Shown here piece by piece: positions 7,655 to 14,907 of a DNA stretch of 64,000 nucleotides; position 1 is the first letter of the stretch; every line of letters begins with the position of its first letter. A program made the translations under genes and the position numbers. Where the stretch lies: the NCBI GenBank assembly GCA_031549665.1, contig JAVBPJ010000001.1, forward strand, positions 248,001 through 312,000, in the 5' to 3' direction. The DNA is from Rikenella sp031549665. GTDB taxonomy: Bacteria > Bacteroidota > Bacteroidia > Bacteroidales > Rikenellaceae. The notes beneath the pieces are model-generated. The model was not told the DNA's origin, made no database searches, and was given only the letters and a program-made list of their open reading frames with translations.

Positions 7655-8836
7655 CTATTGGGCGAAAAGGATCAGTTCGCGCGGGGCGTTGGTGTCGAAT
7701 TCGGTCGACTTGCCGCCGTACAGCACCTTGTAGTTCTTCCCCGAGGGGATGTAGAGCATCAGGTAGTTGTTCATGTCGTCGGTCTTGCCGGCGGTTTTTC
7801 CGGCGGCCACCATCTTGTTGTCCATATCCACCACGCGGATGTCCATCTGCACGCGGTCGGCGCTGCTGCGGCCTCCGTCCTGGGCAAGGTAGAGTTTGAT
7901 GCTGACGGGGGTGCCCTCCTTGGCCTCGGCCTTTTGGGCGTTGTATTCGGCGATGTAGGCGTCGGTTACGTCCACGCCGGGTACTTTCTTGGTTTTACGA
8001 CGATCCCATACCATGGGGAAATCGGTGCCGGTGGTCTTCCACGAGGTGGCGTAGATGCCGTAGATGGGGTTGCTCTTATCGGCTTTGCCCGCACGCTCCA
8101 GGAACCAACTGTGGCTCCAGGCGGGGGTGGGGTTGTATTCCACAAAGTACCACTTGCCCTGGTACCATATTTCGCTCCAGTTGTGGTTCCCTTCGCGGGT
8201 AACCCACATGGGCGTACCGGCAATGCGCGAGGGGATGCCCATCGTCCGCAGGGCGTCGGTGAGCAGGATCGACAACCCGCTGCACGAGGCCATGTGGATC
8301 GACATCGACTCGGAGGGCGACTGGTTGGGTTTCTTGCGCTTGGTGTTGTATTCCACCTGAATGAGCGACTGTAAACGGGCGTTGATGGTGTCGATCACGG
8401 CCTTTTCGTCGGTCATGCCGCCCACAATGGGGTAGAGCTTTTCCCAAAACATGGCGCGCCACGGCTCCCGCTTTTCGTCCATGCTGGCGTAGGGAAGCAC
8501 TTCGTTGTAGAAGATCGAATCGGGCAATGCCTTGGTCCAGGCAAAGGCCTCGCGGGCCTTGTAACCCCAACCTACCTCTTCGAGCAGGAAATCGGCTGTC
8601 AGGGTGTCGCGGTCGCCGGCGGGCATGTAGGCCACCACAAAGGCCATCCCCTCTTTCTGCTGCCTGGGGGCCTTCTCAATGGCCTTGAGCAACTCGGGGC
8701 CGTTGGCTCCGGCCAGCGCGATGTTGGCCTGCGCGGCTTTCGCAATGTCGGGCGCAATGCCTTTGTAAGGATTGGCCGCAAAAACTCCTCCCGCTCCGAC
8801 CAATAGGGTCGCCACCAAACAGAAGATTTTTTTCAT
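7655..8836 (-). CDS. Secreted transglutaminase-like protein
   Basis: A 393-residue exported protein with a signal peptide (MKKIFCLVATLLVGAGGVFA). The middle carries the transglutaminase-like Cys-His-Asp/Glu fold: Cys in MASCSGLS, then LRTMGIPSRIAGTPMW, His in GNHNWSEIW, and the third residue in VEYNP. Bacteroidota members of this family may act as peptidases or cross-linkers in the envelope, but no substrate is established. The C-terminal third looks like a beta-sandwich. I chose the ATG at 8836 because it begins the signal peptide and lies 31 bases after a -7 element. A frame extending upstream of it is not supported. Confidence 0.85.
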   Translation of the reverse strand: MKKIFCLVATLLVGAGGVFAANPYKGIAPDIAKAAQANIALAGANGPELLKAIEKAPRQQKEGMAFVVAYMPAGDRDTLTADFLLEEVGWGYKAREAFAWTKALPDSIFYNEVLPYASMDEKREPWRAMFWEKLYPIVGGMTDEKAVIDTINARLQSLIQVEYNTKRKKPNQSPSESMSIHMASCSGLSILLTDALRTMGIPSRIAGTPMWVTREGNHNWSEIWYQGKWYFVEYNPTPAWSHSWFLERAGKADKSNPIYGIYATSWKTTGTDFPMVWDRRKTKKVPGVDVTDAYIAEYNAQKAEAKEGTPVSIKLYLAQDGGRSSADRVQMDIRVVDMDNKMVAAGKTAGKTDDMNNYLMLYIPSGKNYKVLYGGKSTEFDTNAPRELILFAQ

Positions 8837-8867
8837 CGTGTGTCTCAATTTTAAGGTTAGGGTCTGG

Positions 8868-8885
8868 CAAAGATACGTAATTTTG
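8868..8885. promoter_or_regulatory. Back-to-back divergent -7 elements
   Basis: On the minus strand TATCTTTG (8875-8868) serves the transglutaminase-like gene. On the plus strand TAATTTTG (8878-8885) serves the DUF1573 gene, whose ATG is only 4 bases further on. The two elements are 2 bases apart, so both cannot be occupied by polymerase at the same time. Confidence 0.6.
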
Positions 8886-8889
8886 CCGC

Positions 8890-9255
8890 ATGCGAAAACT
8901 TCTTTTCTCCCTGCTGCCATGCCTGGCATACACCACCTGCCTGGCACAGGCGCCGGAACTGTCGCACAAGGTACTCGACTTCGGAACGGTGCCCCTGCGC
9001 TCCAAAAACCATAGCTCGGTAACGCTCTATAATCGAACCGCCCAACCCATCGTGATCCGTGCCGTAACCGTGGACTGTACCTGTACCAAAGCGTCGTGGG
9101 CAAAAACTCCCGTCCTGCCCGGCGACAGCACCCGAATCGCTATCCAGTTCAACCCCACCTCCACCGGCGCGTTCTACAAAACCCTCCGGATCAGCACCCA
9201 CCCCCCCGCACCCCTCCCCCTTGAAGTCGTCTTGCGCGGCAAAGTGGCCCCTTAG
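8890..9255 (+). CDS. Secreted DUF1573 protein
   Basis: A 121-residue exported protein with a signal peptide ending near CLAQ and one DUF1573 domain, an immunoglobulin-like ASPM/SPD-2/Hydin-type fold. Signature parts are KVLDFGTVPL, VTVDCTCTKASW (the conserved CxC) and LPGDSTRIAIQFNP. The function of the family is unknown; it is very common in Bacteroidota, often next to transport or envelope genes. The ATG lies 4 bases after a TAATTTTG -7 element, so the mRNA would be leaderless or nearly so. Just after the stop come terminator-like hairpins that open the second repeat block. A related lipoprotein is at 25122. Confidence 0.85.
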   Translation: MRKLLFSLLPCLAYTTCLAQAPELSHKVLDFGTVPLRSKNHSSVTLYNRTAQPIVIRAVTVDCTCTKASWAKTPVLPGDSTRIAIQFNPTSTGAFYKTLRISTHPPAPLPLEVVLRGKVAP

Positions 9256-9265
9256 GGTCCCGCGT

Positions 9266-9400
9266 GCTCGCGGTGAGCTTTCCTGTGCTTGCTCCAACTG
9301 CGCTCGGGGACTCTTCGAGTCTTCTTTTGGAGTTTGCCCTAACCAGTCTCCAACTGTCCTCAGGCCGGACTGGCCCCGCGTGCCCGCGGCGGGCTTTTTT
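9266..9400 (+). terminator. Tandem terminator-like hairpins after the DUF1573 gene
   Basis: Three small hairpins in a row: GCTCG-CGG-TGAGC with TTT (9266-9281), GACTC-TTC-GAGTC with TTCTTTT (9309-9328) and GCCCG-CGG-CGGGC with TTTTTT (9382-9400). Stem bases differ from the hairpins near 1254-1326 while pairing is kept. Confidence 0.6.
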
Positions 9401-9441
9401 GTGTTTGTGCGGCTGGGTTGTGCCGGGTTGCTGCCTGCGAC

Positions 9442-9556
9442 TGCGTTGGGAACTACTGCGTAGTTTTTGGGTACGAACGGGACGGCCCTCGCCCGAAAGT
9501 GAACTTTCGCTCGGCCCTCCCGTTCTTCCCCAAAGCCTGCGGCTCTTTCCAACGCA
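9442..9556 (+). repeat. Cloverleaf palindromic repeat, copy B
   Basis: The outer stem TGCGTTGG (9442-9449) pairs with CCAACGCA (9549-9556), and the side hairpins are identical to copy A. The inner stem has a different sequence (GAACGGGA pairing with TCCCGTTC) but still pairs. The tip is CGAAAGT-GA-ACTTTCG (9494-9509), with one base pair swapped relative to copy A. Confidence 0.85.
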
Positions 9557-9778
9557 TCCGGGAACGCATCTGCCGCGACCAAAGGCACTCTGCGATCGAA
9601 TTAGCGCTCGCAAGTCAAGGCTGCGATCAAACCCAGCCCTTGTGCAAACTGGCGCAAAGACTGGCAAGTCGGCTTTGCCGCCCAATAGCAGTACTGTGTG
9701 CTACCGTCGTTCTACTCGTTCGGCCAACATTGAAAAGCTGACCCTGCAGAGTTGTAATGGAGAAGCTTGTTCGGAGGA

Positions 9779-9812
9779 GGAGTTGCGGAACACCGCAGGT
9801 TTTCGGAGAGGT
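9779..9812 (-). repeat. Truncated cloverleaf repeat, copy F
   Basis: GGAGTTGCGGAACACCGC and the following GGTTTTCGGAG match the start of copies C and D. The match stops before the tip hairpin, so only about 35 bases of the element remain. Confidence 0.6.
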
Positions 9813-9942
9813 CATTTCGTCCAAGCGTTGCAGCAGAAATATCTGTTTGGTGTGGGAATGCGACAAAGAGGTTCATTCGGATAGGAGTTGCAGCAGCAAT
9901 GGGTCGTTGCCGGGGTTCCAGCGGCGAGATTTGTTCGGCGGA

Positions 9943-10057
9943 GGAGTTGCGGAATACCGCAGGTTTTCGGAGGGGGCGGAGCCGCCGAGCAAAAGCTTGC
10001 TTTCAGGCGAGTGCGGCTCCGCCCCGCCGAAAGGTACGGAACGCACCTAGCAACTCC
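9943..10057 (-). repeat. Cloverleaf palindromic repeat, copy D (inverted)
   Basis: The outer stem GGAGTT (9943-9948) pairs with AACTCC (10052-10057). Side hairpins are GCGG-AATA-CCGC (9949-9960) and a weaker GGT...ACC (10033-10047). The inner stem GGGGCGGAGCCGC pairs with GCGGCTCCGCCCC. The tip is AAAGC-TT-GCTTT (9992-10003). It has the same orientation as copy C. Confidence 0.8.
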
Positions 10058-10164
10058 GACAAGAACAACAACCCAACCGCACAAACACACAATAGCCCAC
10101 CGCGGGCACGCGGGGCCGGCGCGGCCCGAGCGCAGTTGGCACAAATTCAAACGAAAAGCGAAAA

Positions 10165-10737
10165 TTACCGTGCAGCGAAGTAGTCTTGCAGTTCCGTTTC
10201 GGCCTCTTCGAGGGCGTCGTAGTAGGCTTGTCCGAATCGGCGGACGATGGGTTCGCGCAGGGTGCGGAAGATCGGTTGGGCTTGTGCGGCGTTGCAGCGG
10301 CAGACGTCCCATCGGTGGTATTGAAGGCCCGTCATACCGTTGGAGAGTTTCACCAGCCGGATGGGGTACAGGTGGCACGAGATCGGTTTGCGGAAGGGGG
10401 TTTTTCCTTGCGACCACGCCTTTTCGATGGCACACCAGGTAACGCCGTTTTCGGTGATGGTGTAGGCGCATTCGGCATCGTTGACCAGGGGTGTGGTGAG
10501 GTCGCCTTCGAAGTCCAGCACCGCCACCCCCTGTTGCCGTACCGCCTCGATCCCCTGGGGGGTCATAAACGGGGCGTAGTTCGAGTATTCCTGTTCGAGC
10601 AGAGCCTCCTCGTGGGAGTCGAGCGGGGCTCCGGCGTTTCCCTCCACGCAGCAGATTCCGCGGCACGCCTGCAGGTCGCAGGCGAATCGTTCGGTAAACA
10701 GGTCGAGGCTGACAATCGTATTGTCGATTTGGATCAT
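10165..10737 (-). CDS. DUF3109 family cysteine-rich protein
   Basis: This 190-residue protein belongs to DUF3109, a family related to YkgJ-type proteins with a cysteine-rich metal or Fe-S site. Cysteines cluster as CDLQACRGICCVEG near residue 20 and again as AECAYT, WCAIE, SCHLYPIR and DVCRCN, which is the family pattern. The biochemical role is unknown. The ATG begins MIQIDNTIVS as in relatives. It points away from DUF4293, with a minus-strand TATCTTTA (10761-10754) as a possible -7 element, and runs into the second repeat block. No signal peptide is seen, so it is probably cytosolic. Confidence 0.85.
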   Translation of the reverse strand: MIQIDNTIVSLDLFTERFACDLQACRGICCVEGNAGAPLDSHEEALLEQEYSNYAPFMTPQGIEAVRQQGVAVLDFEGDLTTPLVNDAECAYTITENGVTWCAIEKAWSQGKTPFRKPISCHLYPIRLVKLSNGMTGLQYHRWDVCRCNAAQAQPIFRTLREPIVRRFGQAYYDALEEAETELQDYFAAR

Positions 10738-10770
10738 CGCATTTTTACGGAGCGGTAAAGATAATCTTTT

Positions 10771-10778
10771 TATCTTTG
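10771..10778 (+). promoter_or_regulatory. -7 promoter element for DUF4293-rex-ribF
   Basis: TATCTTTG, 27 bases before the ATG at 10806. Confidence 0.6.
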
Positions 10779-10805
10779 TCCGGATAAAGCTGCCCCATTC
10801 GAGCG

Positions 10806-11285
10806 ATGATTCAACGCATACAAACCCTTTACCTGTTCGGTGTTTCGATACTGATGGCCCTGTTTCTCAGCCTGCCGTTGGCCACCGTAACCACCTCGAT
10901 CGACCAGGCGTCGGTACCGATCCTGTTCCGGGCTTTCAGCATCGCTCCGCAGGGAGCCGAGGCCATTGTATCCACTTTCGGATTGGGTTTGCTGGCGTGT
11001 TTGACCCTCGGATTTTCGCTGTTGGCCATTTTTCTTTACCGGAAGCGGTGGTCGCAGATCCGGCTTTGCCTGGTGATGGGCGTGCTGCTGTTGGGAGTTC
11101 TCGTTTTCGAGTTCTACTACCTGTACCAGCTCGACAATTACCTCACCCAGACCGCCCCGTTCCACGCCACCCGCTATTCGGCCGTAACGCTGGCCCCCGT
11201 GCTTGCGGCGGTACTGCTGTACCTCGCTTTCCGGGGCATCAGCCGCGACGAGGCCCTGGTACGCTCGATCGATCGCATACGTTAG
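10806..11285 (+). CDS. DUF4293 inner-membrane protein
   Basis: A 159-residue membrane protein with four predicted transmembrane helices: near residues 8-26, 55-77, 86-106 and 127-145. It starts MIQRIQTLYL and ends with the DUF4293 signature RDEALVRSIDRIR. The function is unknown. In this window it is followed after 7 bases by rex and then directly by the FAD synthetase gene, so it is probably part of the same transcript. It has its own -7 element upstream. The family is nearly confined to Bacteroidota. Confidence 0.85.
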   Translation: MIQRIQTLYLFGVSILMALFLSLPLATVTTSIDQASVPILFRAFSIAPQGAEAIVSTFGLGLLACLTLGFSLLAIFLYRKRWSQIRLCLVMGVLLLGVLVFEFYYLYQLDNYLTQTAPFHATRYSAVTLAPVLAAVLLYLAFRGISRDEALVRSIDRIR

Positions 11286-11292
11286 CGACCCC

Positions 11293-11928
11293 ATGGAATA
11301 CCCCGAGAAGACCGCCCCCCGCCTGCCCGAACGCACCATCGAACGATTGAGCGAGTACCGCCGCATGCTGCTGCAGTACGCCGATCGGGGGAATACCCAC
11401 ATCTACTCGCACCAGTTGGCCTCGATGCACGGCATCACCGCCGTACAGGTGCGGCGCGATTTGATGCTGATCGGCTTTGGCAGCGACGCGAAAAAGGGCT
11501 ACGACATCCACACGCTGGTCGAGTTCATCGGTTCGATCCTGGACAGCTCGTCGCCCCTGCATGTCGGCATCATCGGGATGGGAAACCTGGCGCAGGCAAT
11601 CACCCACTATTTTCAGGGAAAACGTTCGAAGCTGCGCATCGTGGCCGGTTTCGACATCGACCCCGCCAAGGTCGGCAGAACCGTGGCCTCGATTCCCTGT
11701 TACCCGATGCAGGAATTCGAAGCCGAAGCCGCCCGGCAGCAAATCCGGCTGGTGATCCTGACCCTGCCCTCGGACGCCGCACCCGCACTGGTTGAACCTA
11801 TCACCCGGGCCGGCATACGGGGCGTGCTGAACTTCACCTCGACCCCCCTGAACTTTCCCGACAACATCTACGTCGAAGACTACGACATCATCACCCTGTT
11901 GGAAAAGGTGGCCTATTTTTCGAAATAA
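11293..11928 (+). CDS. rex: Redox-sensing transcriptional repressor Rex
   Basis: A 211-residue repressor that releases DNA when NADH is high. The N-terminal winged helix contains ITAVQVRRDLMLIGFG, close to the Rex recognition-helix consensus. The Rossmann domain has VGIIGMGNLAQAI and AGFDIDPAKVG, the dinucleotide-binding parts, and the domain-swap tail ends LLEKVAYFSK. I chose the ATG at 11293; an upstream in-frame start would overlap the DUF4293 gene and is not conserved. The stop is immediately followed by the ATG of the FAD synthetase gene (TAAATG). I did not find a convincing Rex operator near it. Confidence 0.95.
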   Translation: MEYPEKTAPRLPERTIERLSEYRRMLLQYADRGNTHIYSHQLASMHGITAVQVRRDLMLIGFGSDAKKGYDIHTLVEFIGSILDSSSPLHVGIIGMGNLAQAITHYFQGKRSKLRIVAGFDIDPAKVGRTVASIPCYPMQEFEAEAARQQIRLVILTLPSDAAPALVEPITRAGIRGVLNFTSTPLNFPDNIYVEDYDIITLLEKVAYFSK

Positions 11929-12630
11929 ATGGAGGTACACTACGGATTCGATTCGTTTCCCGCCGATGTGCGCAGTGTGGTCAGTGTCGGCTCGTTCGAC
12001 GGCGTACACCGCGGCCACCGGCTGCTGATCGAGCGGCTGACGGAAGAGGCCGCCAGGCAAAAGGCGCAGTCGGTAGTGGTAACTTTCGACCCCCACCCCC
12101 GGCAGGTGCTGCGCGGCGAAAACCGGCTGCTCACCACCCTGCCCGAGAAGCTCTGCCTGCTGGGCCAGACCGCCGTCGACCACGTGGTGGTAGTCCACTT
12201 CACCCGCGCTTTCAGCCAGCTCACCTCCGACGAATTCCTGAACCGTTACCTGATCGACAAGCTCCACGCCGTGGCCGTTCTTTCGGGCGACGAACACCAC
12301 TTCGGCCACAACCGCGAGGGCAATCCCGCCCTGCTGGCCGAACGGCAGATCAAAAGCCTGCAGGTGGACCGGTACGAGAACATCAGCTCGACCGCCGTAC
12401 GGGCCGCCGTCGAAGCGGGCGACATGGAAGAGGCCGCGCGGCTGCTCGGCGCTCCCTACCTGATTCTGACCGGCGAACCCGACCCCACCAAGCTCCTCCC
12501 TCCCGAAGGGCGTTACCGCGTGCGGATCGACGACGATCCCGACGAAACCGACATCGAGATCGGCCCCGAACTCTTTTTCGGCACGCCGCAAACGCTGTGG
12601 GTGCTTGGAAAATCCGAGCCGAACGATTAA
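11929..12630 (+). CDS. ribF: FAD synthetase (RibF adenylyltransferase half only)
   Basis: This 233-residue protein has the FMN adenylyltransferase domain of RibF: VGSFDGVHRGHRLLI with the HxGH-like site, VTFDPHPRQVL, GDEHHFGHNREGN, and the domain end ISSTAVRAAVEAGDMEEA. Normal RibF is about 310 residues and continues with riboflavin kinase. Here only about 50 residues follow. Their DPTKLLPPEGRYRVRI resembles a worn remnant of that domain, and the flavin/ATP motif GRxxGFPTAN is missing. A stand-alone kinase is encoded at 51504-51896. The gene therefore likely makes FAD from FMN only. It abuts rex without spacing. Confidence 0.88.
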   Translation: MEVHYGFDSFPADVRSVVSVGSFDGVHRGHRLLIERLTEEAARQKAQSVVVTFDPHPRQVLRGENRLLTTLPEKLCLLGQTAVDHVVVVHFTRAFSQLTSDEFLNRYLIDKLHAVAVLSGDEHHFGHNREGNPALLAERQIKSLQVDRYENISSTAVRAAVEAGDMEEAARLLGAPYLILTGEPDPTKLLPPEGRYRVRIDDDPDETDIEIGPELFFGTPQTLWVLGKSEPND

Positions 12631-12635
12631 CTTTG
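12628..12635 (+). promoter_or_regulatory. -7 promoter element for nagB
   Basis: TAACTTTG begins inside the stop codon of the FAD synthetase gene, 29 bases before the nagB ATG. Confidence 0.6.
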
Positions 12636-12664
12636 TCCATTCACCGTACAATCAATTTACGACC

Positions 12665-13474
12665 ATGCGTTTACTCATCGAACCCGACTACGCCACCCTG
12701 TCGAAGTGGGCCGCCAACTACATCGCCGCCAGCATCAACCGGTTCGCCCCCGCGGCCGACCGCCCCTACGTGCTGGGCCTACCCACCGGATCGACCCCGC
12801 TGGGCACCTACCGCGAACTCATCGCCCTGCACAAGGCCGGCAAAGTATCGTTCGCCAATGTGGTTACGTTCAACATGGACGAATACTGCGGCATACCGCG
12901 CGACCACGCGCAGAGCTACCACACCTTCATGTGGAGCAACTTTTTCAGCCACATCGATATCCGGCCCGAGAACACCAACCTGCTCGACGGCAACGCCCCC
13001 GACCCCGCCGCCGAATGCGCCCGCTACGAAGCCAAGATGAAGGTCCTGGGCGGCATCCAGCTCTTCATGGGCGGCATCGGCCCCGACGGCCACATCGCCT
13101 TCAACGAACCCGCCTCGTCGCTCACCTCGCGCACCCGGATCAAGACCCTGACCCTGGACACGATCATCGCCAACTCGCGTTTTTTCAACAACGACCCCGC
13201 CCAGGTGCCGAAAACCGCCCTGACCGTCGGCGTGGGAACGATCATGGACTCGAAAGAGGTGCTGATCCTGGTGAACGGACACGGCAAGGCCCGCGCCCTG
13301 CGCCACGGCATCGAAGAGGGAGTGAACCACCTGTGGACCATCAGCGCCCTGCAACTCCACCCGCACGGCATCGTGGTGTGCGACGAAGACGCCACCGCCG
13401 AGCTGAAAGTAGGCACCTACAAATACTTCAAAGACATCGAAGGGCCCAACCTCGACCCCGCGTCGTTGCTGTAA
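12665..13474 (+). CDS. nagB: Glucosamine-6-phosphate deaminase
   Basis: A 269-residue enzyme of the NagB isomerase/deaminase family, which converts glucosamine 6-phosphate to fructose 6-phosphate and ammonia, linking amino-sugar use to glycolysis. Visible motifs are GLPTGSTPLGTY (phosphate loop), FNMDEYCG (catalytic Asp-Glu), and GGIGPDGHIAFNEPASS with the active-site His. Length is close to the bacterial norm of about 265. The ATG at 12665 follows its own -7 element; an in-frame ATG further upstream would start inside the ribF end. A perfect hairpin follows the gene. Confidence 0.96.
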   Translation: MRLLIEPDYATLSKWAANYIAASINRFAPAADRPYVLGLPTGSTPLGTYRELIALHKAGKVSFANVVTFNMDEYCGIPRDHAQSYHTFMWSNFFSHIDIRPENTNLLDGNAPDPAAECARYEAKMKVLGGIQLFMGGIGPDGHIAFNEPASSLTSRTRIKTLTLDTIIANSRFFNNDPAQVPKTALTVGVGTIMDSKEVLILVNGHGKARALRHGIEEGVNHLWTISALQLHPHGIVVCDEDATAELKVGTYKYFKDIEGPNLDPASLL

Positions 13475-13517
13475 CCCCGAAGATCGGCAGTTTAAGCCGC
13501 CATTCCTTTTCGAAATA

Positions 13518-13552
13518 AAGAGGCCTCCACCCTGCCGGGACGGAGGCCTCTT
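13518..13552. terminator. Hairpin between nagB and the HSDR_N gene
   Basis: Inverted repeat AAGAGGCCTCC / GGAGGCCTCTT with a 13-base loop between two convergent genes. Only a short T run follows, so termination is likely but not certain. Confidence 0.6.
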
Positions 13553-13601
13553 CGCTGAAAAAATCGTCAATGTTGGCCGTGGAAAATCTTTCAGAAAAGA
13601 G

Positions 13602-14075
13602 TTAAAGCATCGGCAGTCGGTCGATCGGCGAGACCCGTCCGGCGGCCCTGTCGACCTCGAAACAGAGATGGTTCAGGCCGTTGGTCACCATCAGCAGCGG
13701 CACCCCCAGCGACAGGTTGTAACAGGCAATCTGGTTCAGCGTGTCCTGTGAAATCGGAACCGAAGGAGCTTTGCACTCCACCAGCAGCAACGGACGGGCC
13801 AGGCGGTCGTACACCACCACATCGGCCCTCAAAGAGACCCCGTTCAGGCTAAGCCGGTCCTCCTGAACGATCCGCTCGGCAGCGGCCCCCCGTTCGGTCA
13901 CCAAAAAATGGATCACGTGCCGGCGCACCCACTCCTCGGGAGTGAGTTTCAGCCACTTGCCTCGCAAAGCATCCCACACCTCGGGCCGTCCACCGGCAGA
14001 GGAAGCGCGCAAACGAAGCGGCGCATCGGGCAAATTCAATCGGGGATAATCCGCCCCGCTCAACAGGTTGTTCAC
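13602..14075 (-). CDS. Type I restriction R-subunit N-terminal-like (HSDR_N) protein
   Basis: About 157 residues with the stand-alone HSDR_N domain, a PD-(D/E)XK nuclease fold. The core is LTPEEWVRRHVIHFL followed by the catalytic-looking RADVVVYD and LLLVECKAP (Asp, then Glu-Cys-Lys). No helicase, methylase or specificity subunit is nearby, so this is not a restriction system; such small proteins are common single genes in Bacteroidota with no known role. The start is uncertain: I used GTG at 14075, and TTG at 14063 is also possible. No ATG lies in a sensible place. Confidence 0.75.
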   Translation of the reverse strand: MNNLLSGADYPRLNLPDAPLRLRASSAGGRPEVWDALRGKWLKLTPEEWVRRHVIHFLVTERGAAAERIVQEDRLSLNGVSLRADVVVYDRLARPLLLVECKAPSVPISQDTLNQIACYNLSLGVPLLMVTNGLNHLCFEVDRAAGRVSPIDRLPML

Positions 14076-14141
14076 AACCGCAAAGGAACGAAAAAAGGGG
14101 GTATTTAGCCCCGTCCGGGGGAGGCAGACCAAAAAAAGTGC

Positions 14142-14149
14142 TATATTTG
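14142..14149 (+). promoter_or_regulatory. -7 promoter element for the uppS-bamA operon
   Basis: TATATTTG, 29 bases before the uppS ATG. Confidence 0.65.
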
Positions 14150-14178
14150 CGCGTTGATAACCGATCGAAATCGAACGC

Positions 14179-14892
14179 ATGGATTGTAGGAACGACAACA
14201 TCCCCCGCCACGTAGCCATCATCATGGACGGCAACGGACGCTGGGCCGAGCAGCAGGGGCAGGAGCGCCTGTACGGACACGGCCGGGGAGTCGAATCCGT
14301 TCGGTCGGTGGTGCAGACCGCCGTCGAACTCGGAGTCGAGTACCTGACCATCTACGCCTTTTCGACCGAAAACTGGGGCCGCCCCGCCCAAGAGGTGGAC
14401 GGGCTGATGAGCCTGCTCTCGCAAACCATCCTGGCCGAAACCGACGCCTTGGCGACAAACGGCGTGCGGATGCGGTTCATCGGCAACCTCGAGGGCCTGC
14501 CCGCCAACCTGCAGGACACCCTGCGCCAGGCGGAACAAACCCCCATCGAGCAGGTACGCATGACCCTGGTGATCGCGCTGAATTACAGCTCCCGCTGGGA
14601 GATCGCCCGCGCCGTGCAATGGATCGTCGCCGAGGGCCGAACCAGCGACGAGATCACCGAATCGCTGATCGCCGACCACCTCGCCACGCGAGGCATCCCC
14701 GATCCCGAACTGCTGATCCGCACCAGCGGCGAGCAGCGGCTGAGCAATTTTTTGTTGTGGCAGCTCTCCTACACCGAACTCTATTTCACCCCCACGCTGT
14801 GGCCCGACTTCGACGGCAAAGCCTTTTCGGAAGCCATCCGCGCCTACACCCTCCGCGACCGTCGTTTCGGCCGGATATCCGTTCACAGCTAA
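14179..14892 (+). CDS. uppS: Isoprenyl transferase (undecaprenyl diphosphate synthase)
   Basis: This 237-residue cis-prenyltransferase makes the C55 lipid carrier for peptidoglycan and other cell-surface polymers. Motifs: AIIMDGNGRWAEQQG with the diphosphate-binding Asp, GHGRGVESVR, YAFSTENWGRP, and C-terminal LLIRTSGEQRLSNFLLWQ with YTELYFTPTLWPDF. Length is normal. It is the first gene of the uppS-bamA-skp cluster that is conserved in this phylum, with bamA 15 bases downstream. Its promoter lies in the gap shared with the minus-strand HSDR_N gene. Confidence 0.97.
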   Translation: MDCRNDNIPRHVAIIMDGNGRWAEQQGQERLYGHGRGVESVRSVVQTAVELGVEYLTIYAFSTENWGRPAQEVDGLMSLLSQTILAETDALATNGVRMRFIGNLEGLPANLQDTLRQAEQTPIEQVRMTLVIALNYSSRWEIARAVQWIVAEGRTSDEITESLIADHLATRGIPDPELLIRTSGEQRLSNFLLWQLSYTELYFTPTLWPDFDGKAFSEAIRAYTLRDRRFGRISVHS

Positions 14893-14907
14893 TTCTTCGA
14901 CCCGATA

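Larger units (their letters stand above)
9256..10164. repeat. Repeat-filled convergent intergenic block 2
   Basis: These 0.9 kb between a DUF1573 gene (+) and a DUF3109 gene (-) hold no convincing gene. The plan copies that of 1173-2344: rightward hairpins with T runs (9266-9400), a cloverleaf palindrome (9442-9556), a unique-looking middle with a truncated copy (9779-9812), an inverted cloverleaf (9943-10057), and inverted end modules including GCCCACCGCGGGC (10095-10107) and GAGCGCAGTTGG. The middle part differs from block 1 in sequence, so the two blocks share their ends and repeats rather than being simple duplicates. Confidence 0.85.

Noticed and set aside
13602..14075. A type I restriction-modification locus
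   Set aside because: Only the HSDR_N-like domain is present. No helicase, methylase or specificity gene adjoins it.
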